A DNA stretch of 64,000 bases from Bacteroides propionicigenes (GTDB lineage Bacteria > Bacteroidota > Bacteroidia > Bacteroidales > Bacteroidaceae), in NCBI RefSeq assembly GCF_018390535.1, contig NZ_JAHBBW010000008.1, positions 62,001 through 126,000 of the forward strand, read 5' to 3'. Position numbers and translations under genes: made by a program. Under the pieces are notes generated by a model. The model did not search any database and was not told the DNA's origin. It saw nothing but the letters and a program-made list of their open reading frames with translations. Shown here one piece after another: positions 42,579 to 53,300 of the stretch; the stretch's first letter is position 1; each line of letters begins with the position of its first letter.

Positions 42579-43838
42579 ATGAAAGAATTTGTAATTTCCG
42601 AAGCACAGGTTGAAACGGCGGTATTGGTAGGTCTTATCACAAAAACTCAGGATGAGCGTAAGACGAACGAATACCTTGATGAACTGGCATTCTTGGCTGA
42701 GACAGCCGGGGCGGAAGTCGTGAAAAGATTTACTCAGAAGTTGGATGCGGCAAACTCTGTGACGTATGTTGGCAAGGGTAAGCTGGAGGAAATAAAAGAA
42801 TATATCCGTAATGAAGAGGAAGCCGAGCGTGAAATCGGTATGGTAATCTTTGATGACGAACTCTCGGCAAAACAGATACGTAACATTGAGGGTGAGTTGA
42901 AAATCAAGATACTGGACCGTACCTCACTTATTCTCGACATCTTTGCCATGCGTGCACAGACTGCTAATGCAAAGACCCAAGTGGAATTGGCGCAATATAA
43001 ATATATGCTTCCCCGCTTGCAGCGTTTGTGGACTCACTTGGAGCGTCAGGGCGGTGGCTCAGGAGCCGGTGGCGGTAAAGGTTCTGTAGGTTTGCGTGGT
43101 CCGGGTGAAACGCAGTTGGAAATGGACCGCCGTATCATCCTGAATCGTATGGCGTTGTTGAAAGAACGTTTGGCAGAGATTGACAAGCAAAAGGCTACTC
43201 AGCGTAAGAATCGCGGTCGTCTTATACGTGTGGCACTGGTCGGATACACCAATGTTGGAAAGTCCACTTTGATGACATTGCTGTCCAAGAGTGAAGTCTT
43301 TGCGGAAAATAAGCTGTTCGCTACATTGGATACTACGGTACGTAAAGTTATTATTGAGAACCTGCCGTTCCTTTTATCCGATACGGTTGGCTTTATCCGT
43401 AAGTTACCCACCGATTTGGTAGATTCTTTCAAATCTACTTTGGACGAAGTGCGCGAAGCCGACTTGCTGTTGCATATCGTGGATATTTCTCATCCCGATT
43501 TTGAAGAACAGATAGAAGTGGTAAACAAGACATTGGCGGACATTGGAGCTTCCGGTAAGCCCATGATACTTGTATTTAATAAAATAGACGCTTACACCTA
43601 TGTGGAGAAAGCGGAAGACGACCTTACCCCCAGGACTAAAGAAAACTTAACACTTGAGGAACTGATGAAGACGTGGATGGCAAAGATGGAAGACAATTGT
43701 CTCTTTATCTCCGCCCGCGAACGAATCAATGTAGAGGAACTGAAGAGTGTGGTTTACCGGCGTGTGAAAGAACTGCACGTGCAGAAGTACCCCTATAATG
43801 ATTTTCTTTATCAGACCTACGAAGAAGAGGAAGTTTAA
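42579..43838 (+). CDS. hflX: Ribosome-associated GTPase HflX
   Basis: The 419-residue protein has the N-terminal HflX nucleotide-binding domain (AETAGAEVVKRFTQKLDAAN, then VTYVGKGKLEEIKEY), a helical linker with GGGKGSVGLRGPGETQLEMD, and a TrmE-Era-like G domain. The G domain motifs are GYTNVGKSTLM (G1), DTVGFIRKLP (G3) and NKID (G4). HflX splits stalled or stressed 70S ribosomes in a GTP-dependent manner. TATATTTG at 42522-42529 is a possible -7 promoter box, but no good -33 box is seen. The gene stands alone, with an AT-rich repeat after it. Confidence 0.95.
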   Translation: MKEFVISEAQVETAVLVGLITKTQDERKTNEYLDELAFLAETAGAEVVKRFTQKLDAANSVTYVGKGKLEEIKEYIRNEEEAEREIGMVIFDDELSAKQIRNIEGELKIKILDRTSLILDIFAMRAQTANAKTQVELAQYKYMLPRLQRLWTHLERQGGGSGAGGGKGSVGLRGPGETQLEMDRRIILNRMALLKERLAEIDKQKATQRKNRGRLIRVALVGYTNVGKSTLMTLLSKSEVFAENKLFATLDTTVRKVIIENLPFLLSDTVGFIRKLPTDLVDSFKSTLDEVREADLLLHIVDISHPDFEEQIEVVNKTLADIGASGKPMILVFNKIDAYTYVEKAEDDLTPRTKENLTLEELMKTWMAKMEDNCLFISARERINVEELKSVVYRRVKELHVQKYPYNDFLYQTYEEEEV

Positions 43839-43840
43839 TT

Positions 43841-43950
43841 TAATGAAGAATTAAGAGCGAAGAATGAAGAATTGCCGTGCGGTATATTGTTTGCATGATA
43901 CGGTGCAGTCAGTTTCTTCATTCTTCATTCTTCATTCTTCATTCTTAATT
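43841..43950. repeat. Inverted GAAGAATGAAGAATT / TTCTTCATTC repeat cluster
   Basis: Two copies of a GAAGAATGA-like unit (43850-43875) face five tandem TTCATTC-like units (43915-43945) across about 40 bases. The same unit occurs after thrA. The facing copies could fold as a hairpin in RNA. It looks like an intergenic simple-repeat element. Confidence 0.6.
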
Positions 43951-43958
43951 TAAGTGTT

Positions 43959-45944
43959 ATGACTTACAGAAACTTGACCGAAGACGAAGTACTTCGGTTG
44001 AAAAGCCAGTCGTGTCTGGCGGATGATTGGGGGAAAGTGACCGTTGCAGAGGGCTTTTCAACGGAATTTGTACATCATACCCGTTTCTCGGGTGAAGTGC
44101 GTTTGGGTATATTCCACTCGGAGTTTACCTTGCCGGGCGGAATAAAGAAACACTCCGGTTTGCGACACGTGACGCTTCATAATGTGACGGTGGGCGATGA
44201 CTGCTGCATTGAGAATATCCAGAACTATATTGCAAATTATGAAATAGGACATGATACTTTTATCGAGAATGTAGACATCATTCTTGTAGACGGGCTGTCC
44301 AAGTTCGGTAACGGCGTAGAGGTATCTGTCCTGAATGAAACGGGCGGGCGTGAGGTACTTATCAGTGACAAACTCTCCGCCCATCAGGCCTATATTATGG
44401 CACTTTACCGTCATCGTCCGGAGTTGATTGCACGAATGAAGGAAATCACAGATTTCTATTCCAATAAACATGCCTCAGCGGTAGGTTTTATTGGTAGCCA
44501 TGTAATGATACTCAATACCGGTTCTATCAAGAATGTGCGTATAGGTGATTATTGTCACATATGTGGTACGTGCCGTTTGTATAACGGAAGCATAAACAGT
44601 AATGAACTGGCGCCTGTACACATCGGTCACGGTGTTATTTGCGACAATTTTATCATATCATCCGGTTCGCACGTGGACGATGGGGCCATGCTTACTCGAT
44701 GCTTTGTGGGGCAGGCTTGTAAACTAGGGCATAACTACTCCGCTTCGGACTCCTTGTTTTTCAGTAACTGCCAGGGAGAGAATGGTGAAGCGTGTGCTAT
44801 CTTTGCCGGACCTTATACGGTGACACATCATAAATCTACCTTGCTTATAGCCGGTATGTTTTCCTTTATGAATGCCGGTTCCGGTTCCAATCAGAGTAAC
44901 CATATGTATAAGCTCGGTCCTATTCATCAGGGTACGTTGGAACGTGGTGCCAAGACTACCTCCGATTCTTATATCCTATGGCCTGCAAGGGTAGGGGCAT
45001 TCTCCCTTGTTATGGGGCGTCATGTCAATCACTCAGATACTTCCAATCTGCCGTTCTCCTACTTGATAGAGCAGAATAATACAACTTACCTCGTACCGGG
45101 CGTCAACTTGCGCAGTGTGGGTACTATCCGCGATGCTCAGAAATGGCCCAAGCGCGACCAACGTACCGATACCAATAAGCTGGATTTCATTAACTACAAT
45201 CTTCTCAGTCCCTATACTGTACAGAAGATGTTTAAGGGACGGGATACGTTGAAAAACTTGCGTTATGCTTCGGGTGAACTGTCCGATATCTATTCTTTCC
45301 ATAGCGCCAAGATTCGTAATTCAGCGTTGGTAAAGGGTATCGGTTTCTATGAAATCGCTATCCACAAGTTTCTTGGCAACTCTGTAATCAAACGTCTGGA
45401 AGGCATCAATTTCCGGAGCAATGAAGAAATACGTGCTCGTCTGAAGCCTGATATTTCTATTGGCAGTGGTGAGTGGGTGGATATTTCCGGACTGATAGCT
45501 CCGAAGAGTGAGATTGATACTTTGATAGACGGGATTGAATCCGGTGCGGTGAACCGTCTGAAGTATATTAATGCCGAGTTTGAGCGGATGCACCGGAACT
45601 ATTATACTTACGAGTGGACATGGGCATATGACAAACTGGAAGAGTTTTATGGAATCAATCCCGAAAACATTACTGCGGAAGACATTATCCATATTGTTGA
45701 AAAGTGGAAAGAGGCTGTTGTCGGTTTGGACCGCATGGTTTATGAAGATGCCAAGAAAGAGTTCTCCTTGGCTTCCATGACCGGCTTTGGTGCCGATGGT
45801 TCTCGTCTTGAGAAGGAACTCGACTTCGAGCAGGTGCGTGGTGACTTTGAAAGCAATCCGTTTGTAACCGCCGTACTGAAGCACATTGAGGTGAAGACGG
45901 CGCTGGGTGATGAACTGATAGGACGTATGCAATGCATACGGTGA
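43959..45944 (+). CDS. DUF4954 family protein with hexapeptide-like repeats
   Basis: The 661-residue cytosolic protein begins MTYRNLTEDEVLRLKSQSC and matches the DUF4954 family of Bacteroidetes as I know it. The first half contains left-handed-helix-like repeats (HVTLHNVTVGDDCCIENIQN, VRIGDYCHICGTCRLYNGS, HIGHGVICDNFIISSGSHV), as in sugar-nucleotide acyl- or nucleotidyltransferases. A conserved middle part has KTTSDSYILWPARVGAFSLV, and the C-terminal ~200 residues are mostly helical. The repeats suggest a sugar-phosphate-related transferase, but no activity is established. It lies between hflX and fumarase with its own leader. Confidence 0.85.
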   Translation: MTYRNLTEDEVLRLKSQSCLADDWGKVTVAEGFSTEFVHHTRFSGEVRLGIFHSEFTLPGGIKKHSGLRHVTLHNVTVGDDCCIENIQNYIANYEIGHDTFIENVDIILVDGLSKFGNGVEVSVLNETGGREVLISDKLSAHQAYIMALYRHRPELIARMKEITDFYSNKHASAVGFIGSHVMILNTGSIKNVRIGDYCHICGTCRLYNGSINSNELAPVHIGHGVICDNFIISSGSHVDDGAMLTRCFVGQACKLGHNYSASDSLFFSNCQGENGEACAIFAGPYTVTHHKSTLLIAGMFSFMNAGSGSNQSNHMYKLGPIHQGTLERGAKTTSDSYILWPARVGAFSLVMGRHVNHSDTSNLPFSYLIEQNNTTYLVPGVNLRSVGTIRDAQKWPKRDQRTDTNKLDFINYNLLSPYTVQKMFKGRDTLKNLRYASGELSDIYSFHSAKIRNSALVKGIGFYEIAIHKFLGNSVIKRLEGINFRSNEEIRARLKPDISIGSGEWVDISGLIAPKSEIDTLIDGIESGAVNRLKYINAEFERMHRNYYTYEWTWAYDKLEEFYGINPENITAEDIIHIVEKWKEAVVGLDRMVYEDAKKEFSLASMTGFGADGSRLEKELDFEQVRGDFESNPFVTAVLKHIEVKTALGDELIGRMQCIR

Positions 45945-46054
45945 GTAGTACTGCATCTGCCTGTAAGTTTTCACCCTAATTAAAGAAATATTTCAATAAT
46001 AGTTGCTACCTTTGTGTCACGAATCATTTTTAAACATTAAATGAACAAGTAATT

Positions 46055-47695
46055 ATGGCAACAACACCTCCGTTCAAGTATCAGCCCATGTTTGAGAAGG
46101 GTAAGGATACAACTGAGTATTATCTGCTTACAAAGGACTACGTGTCCGTAAGCGAGTTTGAAGGAAAACCTATCCTGAAGATTGAGAAAGAAGGTCTGAC
46201 CGCAATGGCTAATGCGGCTTTCCGTGACGTCTCCTTTATGTTGCGTCGTTCGCATAACGAACAAGTTGCTAAGATTTTGAGTGACCCTGAAGCAAGTGAT
46301 AACGACAAGTACGTGGCTTTGACTTTCCTGCGCAATGCCGAAGTTGCCTCTAAGGGCGTATTGCCTTTCTGCCAGGATACGGGTACGGCCATTATCCACG
46401 GTGAAAAAGGACAGCAAGTGTGGACGGGCTACTGCGATGAAGAGGCTCTTTCACTCGGTGTTTACAAGACATATACGGAAGAGAACTTGCGTTATTCCCA
46501 GAATGCTCCTCTCAATATGTACGATGAAGTGAATACGAAGTGTAATCTTCCGGCGCAGATTGACATCGAAGCTACCGAAGGCATGGAGTATGAATTTCTT
46601 TGTGTTACTAAGGGCGGTGGTTCTGCCAACAAGACTTATCTCTATCAGGAGACAAAAGCTATCTTGAATCCCGAAACATTGGTTCCGTTCCTCATTGAAA
46701 AGATAAAGACACTGGGTACTGCTGCTTGTCCTCCCTATCACATCGCATTCGTTATCGGCGGTACTTCTGCCGAGAAGAACCTGCTGACAGTGAAGCTGGC
46801 TTCCACTCACTTTTACGACAACCTGCCTACTACCGGTAACGAATTTGGTCGTGCTTTCCGTGACGTGGAACTGGAGAAACAAGTATTGGCGGAAGCTCAT
46901 AAAATAGGTCTTGGTGCACAGTTCGGCGGCAAGTATTTGGCCCACGATGTACGCATTATTCGTTTGCCGCGTCATGGCGCTTCTTGTCCTGTCGGTTTGG
47001 GAGTTTCCTGCTCGGCCGACCGTAACATCAAATGTAAAATCAATAAGGAGGGTATTTGGATTGAGAAGCTCGACAGCAATCCGGGTGAACTTATCCCTGC
47101 CGAACTTCGTAAAGCCGGTGAAGGCGATGTTGTGAAGATTGATTTGAACCAACCGATGGAGAATATCCTGAAAGAGTTGACCAAGTATCCGGTTTCCACC
47201 CGCTTATCTCTGAACGGTACTATCATTGTGGGTCGTGACATTGCCCATGCCAAATTGAAAGAACGTTTGGACCGTGGTGAAGATCTGCCGCAATATATCA
47301 AAGACCATCCTATTTATTATGCCGGTCCTGCCAAGACTCCGCAGGGTATGGCTTGCGGTTCGATGGGACCGACAACTGCCGGACGTATGGATCCGTATGT
47401 TGCTCTCTTCCAAAGTCACGGCGGAAGCATGATTATGCTTGCTAAAGGTAACCGTAGCCAGCAAGTTACGGATGCTTGCAAGAAATACGGTGGTTTCTAT
47501 CTCGGCTCTATCGGTGGCCCTGCAGCTATTTTGGCACAGAACAATATTAAGAGCATCGAGTGTGTGGAATATCCCGAACTCGGTATGGAAGCTATTTGGA
47601 AAATTGAGGTGGAAGACTTCCCTGCATTCATTTTGGTAGATGACAAAGGTAATGACTTCTTCAAACAATTAAAGCCTTGGAACTGTAGTAAGTAA
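46055..47695 (+). CDS. Fumarate hydratase, class I (iron-sulfur type)
   Basis: The 546-residue enzyme interconverts fumarate and malate with an oxygen-sensitive [4Fe-4S] cluster, in the reductive branch of anaerobic central metabolism that ends in succinate. The N-terminal domain has [19 protein letters not shown], with one of the cluster cysteines, and ETVKG-type sequence appears as [19 protein letters not shown]. The C-terminal domain has [20 protein letters not shown] and [16 protein letters not shown] [13 protein letters not shown]. The length fits the fused FumA/FumB form. TACCTTTG at 46007-46014 is a possible -7 box upstream. A strong terminator follows. Confidence 0.95.
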   Translation: MATTPPFKYQPMFEKGKDTTEYYLLTKDYVSVSEFEGKPILKIEKEGLTAMANAAFRDVSFMLRRSHNEQVAKILSDPEASDNDKYVALTFLRNAEVASKGVLPFCQDTGTAIIHGEKGQQVWTGYCDEEALSLGVYKTYTEENLRYSQNAPLNMYDEVNTKCNLPAQIDIEATEGMEYEFLCVTKGGGSANKTYLYQETKAILNPETLVPFLIEKIKTLGTAACPPYHIAFVIGGTSAEKNLLTVKLASTHFYDNLPTTGNEFGRAFRDVELEKQVLAEAHKIGLGAQFGGKYLAHDVRIIRLPRHGASCPVGLGVSCSADRNIKCKINKEGIWIEKLDSNPGELIPAELRKAGEGDVVKIDLNQPMENILKELTKYPVSTRLSLNGTIIVGRDIAHAKLKERLDRGEDLPQYIKDHPIYYAGPAKTPQGMACGSMGPTTAGRMDPYVALFQSHGGSMIMLAKGNRSQQVTDACKKYGGFYLGSIGGPAAILAQNNIKSIECVEYPELGMEAIWKIEVEDFPAFILVDDKGNDFFKQLKPWNCSK

Positions 47696-47718
47696 GAGCA
47701 GCTAATCACGTAATAAAG

Positions 47719-47761
47719 AAAAAGACCGCTTGTGGATGATATTTTCCAAGCGGTCTTTTTT
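47719..47761. terminator. Bidirectional intrinsic terminator after fumarase
   Basis: AAAAAGACCGCTTG and CAAGCGGTCTTTTTT pair perfectly, with a loop between. It separates fumarase from the convergent pectate lyase gene. Confidence 0.9.
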
Positions 47762-47795
47762 GTGATGTTTGCACTGCATTGCAACTATCTCGTTC

Positions 47796-48902
47796 TTATT
47801 TACTTAGTTTTTTCTTCCATTGTTCGTACTTCTTCAATACTTTTAGGCCTGTATTGTTGTACCAGCTATAGCCGTTGCGGCGTTCATAGCCTATGTCGGA
47901 AATATTATACTTCTTCACTCCGTCGCGGTCGCAGAAGAAGGGACGGTTATCTTCGAGGGTGTAGAAACGGGCCCAAAGCGTGGGACAGGGATAATCGTCC
48001 TGCGGGCAGGGAATCATCCGGAAATCTTTCTTACCTTCGCTGTTGGTGAATTCCTCACGGGTGATGCCTGTAATTTTACTTGCTTTGAACCATGCGATGG
48101 CAGCTTCTACAGAGGCGATAATCTCAGGTGAGGGATCGGGAATGGACATTAGCAACAGGACAATGTTGTCCGATTCGGCGCCGCTGAGTGAGGGAAGTTC
48201 GTAAGCACGGGCTTTGGCGGGGGCAAGGGTGTACTCATCATGCTGGGCGCACCATACGGTCAGTTTTCCGTTTTGCTTTACTTGGGTGTTGAGGATGCAC
48301 TCTACACCTTTATCGAAGGCGGTACGTGCGCGTTGGCAAATACTATCCGGTACGTAAGTATATGGGGCTTTCTTGGTGTATACGTCACGTAGCAGGTTCA
48401 TGACGTTTACCATTGCATTGTCATTGTAGGTGATATGGGTGTAATAGCCTTTGGGGCGCGGCCAAAACTGGGGCCAACCGCCATTGGGATATTGTGCTTT
48501 CAGGATGTAGCATATGCCTTCTAAGGCGGCATTCTTATATTTTTCTATGTTGGTGGCTAAGTAGATACGGGAGAGATAGCGGATTTCCGTACTTGTGGCA
48601 CTGTTATCAATAGTGCTTTCGTTGACGTTACCTTTGGCGGCGAGAACCTTCTGGAATTCATCGGTTGTCAGTTCGGCGGGCATATAGATGTTTTTAGGCC
48701 AGCCGCCGGTGGTTTGCTGATAGAGCAGTACGTTGTCGGCAATACGGATAGCTTCAGGAGTGGTGAAGAAAGCGTCATCCAATTTGGGAGCCATTTTGAC
48801 CCATTCCTTATAGGGATGCTTCTCTTTGTAGTGGGTTGCTTCCTGTGCATTGGCTCCAATGGTAAGGGTGAGCAATGCACAGAAAAGGATTGTTCGTTTC
48901 AT
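47796..48902 (-). CDS. Polysaccharide lyase family 10 pectate lyase
   Basis: The 368-residue protein has a signal peptide (MKRTILFCALLTLTIGANAQ), so it is exported. The mature protein has PL10 features: ADNVLLYQQTTGGWPKN, then TEIRYLSRIYLATN, AQYPNGGWPQFWPRPKGYY and a helical (alpha/alpha)-type core. Near the end are TLWARFYTLEDNRPFFCDRDG and RRNGYSWYNNTG. PL10 enzymes cleave polygalacturonate by beta-elimination with calcium. TACTTTTG at 48939-48932 on the minus strand is a possible -7 box, but the -33 box is weak. It is not in an evident pectin utilisation cluster here, so it may serve a distant locus. Confidence 0.9.
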   Translation of the reverse strand: MKRTILFCALLTLTIGANAQEATHYKEKHPYKEWVKMAPKLDDAFFTTPEAIRIADNVLLYQQTTGGWPKNIYMPAELTTDEFQKVLAAKGNVNESTIDNSATSTEIRYLSRIYLATNIEKYKNAALEGICYILKAQYPNGGWPQFWPRPKGYYTHITYNDNAMVNVMNLLRDVYTKKAPYTYVPDSICQRARTAFDKGVECILNTQVKQNGKLTVWCAQHDEYTLAPAKARAYELPSLSGAESDNIVLLLMSIPDPSPEIIASVEAAIAWFKASKITGITREEFTNSEGKKDFRMIPCPQDDYPCPTLWARFYTLEDNRPFFCDRDGVKKYNISDIGYERRNGYSWYNNTGLKVLKKYEQWKKKLSK

Positions 48903-49011
48903 AATATTACTGCTTTTAGTTTATTTGCGAACAAAAGTAGAGAAAACTCTAAAGAAAGGATGGTAATATTTGTTTTTAAGGGGGTAAATATTGTGATATA
49001 TATGGATGTAC

Positions 49012-50337
49012 CTATTCCAAGTATTGTTCTACTTTTCCGCTAATTTGTAGCAAGGATATTTCGCACAGTTTAGTGTCGTATTCTGCCGACAGAATGCGTT
49101 CTTCAGCATCCAACAAACTTTTTTGCGCTTCACGCATTTCGATACCGGAAAGGTTACCGAGCATATAGCGTTCCATGGCAATCTCATGGTTCTCTTTGGC
49201 TGCAACGAGGTTTTGACGTTCCAAGTTCAACATTTGGAGATTGTTTTGATAGGCCTGCCACAGGTTGCTCAGGTCAGCACGTAGGGCTTGTTCAAGCTGC
49301 TCGCGTTCCAAGCGGGTGTTTTGCACCGCGATGCGGGCATTGCGTCGTTCACGGCGGCGATTGCCATCGAAAAGGTTGAAGCCTACGGTGACCCCTACGT
49401 TCAGCCCGAGATTGCTGCGACGGCTGTTGGCGGAAATATCATATTTGTTGAGAGTATAGCCGTAACCTCCATTCATTTTTACGTATGGGTAGTCGCGGGA
49501 ACTGACTTTCTTGTAGTCCAAACGTGCGAGGGTATTGTTCTGTTCCGCTTTCAGTAAGGAAGAGTTGGCTTCCAGAGTGGCGTTCCAAAGTTCTTCAAAG
49601 TTCAATTTGGCACTGACGTTGATGAGGCTGTCTTGGATGATGAAGGGGCAGTCTACATCTTCGTTAGCCATTAGTTCGTTCAGTTGGATGCGTGAGGTGT
49701 GCAGCAATTCTTGCTGCTTCATGTACTGTGCACTGTCGGCATTGAAGTCTACTTTGGCCTGCTGGTAGTCCAGACGGGAGAAGTTTCCGATGTGATAACG
49801 CTCCTCTACGATACGCAGACGCTCTTTGGAGAGCGATACAGCATAGCGGAAATTTTTCAAACGTATCTTGTGTTGCACATAGTTGTAGTATTCAGCGGCG
49901 ATGTTGGCTATCAGGTCTTCGATGGCGATGCGGGTGTTGGTTTCACCTTGCCGTTCCAGTTCCTTCAACTTTTGGTAGTTGGCGGTGATGTTGAAGCCGT
50001 CGAATATAGTCCAGCTCAGATTGATGCCTGCGTCAACGGTTTGGTCGAATATTCTGTTCTCTTTGGTCGTTTCGCCAGTGGCACGCAGCTTTGTTTCGGT
50101 ATTATCCAACGTACCCCTGTAGCCTGCGGACAGGTCGAGGGTAGGCAGATAACCGGCATTGGCAACGGTAGCGTTGTTTTTGCTTATTTGCTGTTCGTTG
50201 CGTGTGATGCGTAGGGAATAGTTATTTAGTAGTCCCTGTTCCAAACAAGATTTCAGAGTATAGATAGGTGCAGGCTGTGCCTGAATGGCGGGTATAGTGC
50301 ACAGAATGATTAAGAAAAATAAAATCGTACGTCTCAT
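49012..50337 (-). CDS. TolC-family outer membrane efflux protein
   Basis: The 441-residue protein has a signal peptide (MRRTILFFLIILCTIPAIQAQ) and two OEP repeats typical of TolC: helical segments such as LLNNYSLRITRNEQQISKNN, with beta-strand parts like LPTLDLSAGYRGTLDN and YPYVKMNGGYGYTLNKYD. It forms the outer membrane exit duct of a tripartite pump. Its start overlaps the stop of the RND permease gene by 4 bp (ATGA), so the three pump genes (adaptor, permease, TolC) form one leftward operon. The substrate is unknown; drugs, bile acids or fatty acids are possible. Confidence 0.94.
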   Translation of the reverse strand: MRRTILFFLIILCTIPAIQAQPAPIYTLKSCLEQGLLNNYSLRITRNEQQISKNNATVANAGYLPTLDLSAGYRGTLDNTETKLRATGETTKENRIFDQTVDAGINLSWTIFDGFNITANYQKLKELERQGETNTRIAIEDLIANIAAEYYNYVQHKIRLKNFRYAVSLSKERLRIVEERYHIGNFSRLDYQQAKVDFNADSAQYMKQQELLHTSRIQLNELMANEDVDCPFIIQDSLINVSAKLNFEELWNATLEANSSLLKAEQNNTLARLDYKKVSSRDYPYVKMNGGYGYTLNKYDISANSRRSNLGLNVGVTVGFNLFDGNRRRERRNARIAVQNTRLEREQLEQALRADLSNLWQAYQNNLQMLNLERQNLVAAKENHEIAMERYMLGNLSGIEMREAQKSLLDAEERILSAEYDTKLCEISLLQISGKVEQYLE

Positions 50338-53300
50338 TCGTTCTTTAGTTTACTTCGGTTGGTAGATACATAACTATAAATGGCGGGGACGATATACATC
50401 GTGAGTAAGGTAGATACGAGCATGCCGCCTACTACGGCCGTACCCATGGCGATACGCTGGTTGCAACCTTCGCCAGTAGCGAATGCCAACGGTATCAAGC
50501 CCAGTATGGTAGAGGCGCTTGTCATCAGGATAGGGCGCAGGCGTTGTAGGGCGGCATCCTTAATAGCTTGTATCTTGTCCTCGCCGGTTTCCTGCTTCTG
50601 ATTGGCAAATTCTACAATCAGAATACCGTTCTTTGCCACCAGACCAATTAGCATGATGATACCGATTTGGCTGAAGATATTCATCGTGATGTCTCCGAAA
50701 TACATGAATACGAGTGCACCGGCAATGGCGAGGGGTACTGTCAGCATGATAATCAACGGGTCTTTGAAGCTCTCGAACTGTGCGGCAAGAATCAGGTAGA
50801 TAAGCAGGATTGCCAAGATGAAAGCGAACATCAGACTGGAAGAACTTTCGCGGTATTCCTTTGAGTCTCCGGTGAGGGCAGTACGGAAAGTGTCGTCTAA
50901 TGTCTCTTTGGCTATCTTGTCCATTTCGTCCAAGCCTTGGCCGATAGTCTTGCCATCGGCAAGTCCGGCAGAGACAGTGGCGGATACGAATCGGTTGTAT
51001 CGATATAGTTTGGGCGGTGCAATGCCGTTAGTCAGCTCTATCAGGTTGTCAAGCTGTACCATGTCCCCTTTATCGCTACGAATATAGATACCTTTCAGGT
51101 CGGCAGGCTTATTACGTTGCTGGCGGTTGATTTCTCCTAATATCTCGTACTGTTTTCCGTTCATGTAGAAGTAACCCATACGCTGGCCGCTCAGCCCGTA
51201 TTGCAGGGTTTGGGCGATGTTGCGGGTACTGACTCCCATGATACTTGCCTTGTCGCGGTTGATGTTGATGCGTGCTTCCGGCTTACTGAATTTCAAGTCT
51301 ACGTCAGCCATTTGGAATATGGGGTTCTCATATACTTTTGCCATGAACTTAGGCAATACTTCCTGCAGCTTCTCGATATTAGTGGCTTGCAGCACATATT
51401 GTACGGGCATACCGCCACGCCGCCCGCCGAACGAAGAGGATTGTTGTACGAAAGAACGCGCCATTGTTTTTCTTTGCACCGCTTTCGACAACTTTTCCGC
51501 TACTTCCATTTGTGTGTAGTCACGCTCCTTCATATCTTTCAGGGTGATACGCACGTTACCGCTACCGCTGGATACACGGGCGGTTACCGCTTCAGCATCG
51601 GGCGTGATGGAGTCGACAAGTTGGTTGATGTCCTCTGTATAGTCACGGATATATTCGTAGGTGACGCCTTCGGCACCACGTGTGTTGATGCTGATTTGCG
51701 AACGGTCCTCCAATGGTGACATTTCTGCGGGGATATAGTTCCAAAGAAATCCGATAATGATAATGGTTGCCACCGTGAAAGGCAGCGCAATCCAGCGTTT
51801 GTGCAGGAAAACCGCTAAAGAGCGGCTGTATAAGTTGTTCATCCCTTCAAAGAAAGGTTCGGTCTTGCGATAGAACCAACTTTGCTTTTCTCTTTTTATC
51901 AGTAATTTGGTAGCCAGCATCGGAGTAAAAGTCAGTGCGGCAAAGGAGGAGATAATAACAGAACCGGATACCACGATACTGAATTCGCGGAATAAGCGAC
52001 CTGTCGTACCATCCATAAAAACGATGGGGAAGAATACTGCTACCAGTGTGATGGTAGTAGAGATTACAGCAAAGAATATCTCCTTCGCTCCCTCGATACC
52101 CGCCTCCTTCGGAGGCATCCCTTTTTCGATACGAACATAAATATTCTCCGTCATTACAATGGCATCGTCAACCACAAGTCCTACGGCAAGCACAATGGCA
52201 AGCATGGAAAGTACGTTGATGGAGAATCCCGCCAGATACATAACGAAGAAGGCCCCGATGAGCGAAACAGGGATTACGATGCAAGGAACCAGCGTGACAC
52301 GCCAATCGCGGAGGAACAGGAAGATGATGATAATTACGAGGATGAAAGCTTCGTACACGGTTTGTTTTACTTCGTTGATAGAAGCACGGATAAATTTGGT
52401 GTTATCAAACCCATAGGAATAGTGTACGTCCTCCGGCAGGTCTTTCTTCATTTTCTCCATACGCTCGTATACGGCATCGGCAATCTGAATGTGGTTGGCA
52501 CCCGGCTGAGGGATTACTACAATACCCACCATAGGGACGCCGTTCATCTTCATATAACTTTTGATGTCTGCCGGACCAAGTTCGGCGCGGCCTATGTCAC
52601 TGAATCGGACAATACGGTTGCCGTCCTCTTTCAGAATGAGGTTGTTGAACTCTTCTGCCGTATGCATCAATCCGAGCGTGCGGATGGTGAGCTCAATGGT
52701 ATTTCCTTCGATACTACCCGATGGAAGTTCCACATTTTCGCTGTCTACAGCGTTCTTTACGTCGATAGGGGTAATGCCATAACCGGACATTTTGATAGGG
52801 TCGAGCCACAAGCGCATGGAGTAACGTTTCTCTCCCCAGATACTTACGCTACTTACATCGGAGATTGTTTGAAGTTGTTCTTTTACAGTAAGGTCGGCTA
52901 TTTCACTCAGCTCCAATAGGGAACGTTTGTCACTTTGCAGGGCAACCATGAGGATGGGTGTGGCATCGGCGTCTGCTTTGGATACGGTTGGCGGGTCACA
53001 GTCGCGAGGTAAATAACGCTGGGCACGTGAAACTTTGTCGCGTACGTCATTAGCGGCCGTTTCCAAATCGACGGAAAGTTCGAACTCCACCGTAATGCGT
53101 GATGAGCCTTGTTGGCTGACACTGGAAAGAGAACGAATGCCCGGGATACCGTTGATATTCTGTTCCAGCGGTTCTGTAATCTGGTTTTCAATAACGTCGG
53201 CGTTTGCTCCGGGATAAGAGCACGATACGGAAATAATGGGATTGTCCACCGATGGATACTCGCGTACACCGAGGTAGTTGTATCCGATGAAACCGAAGAG

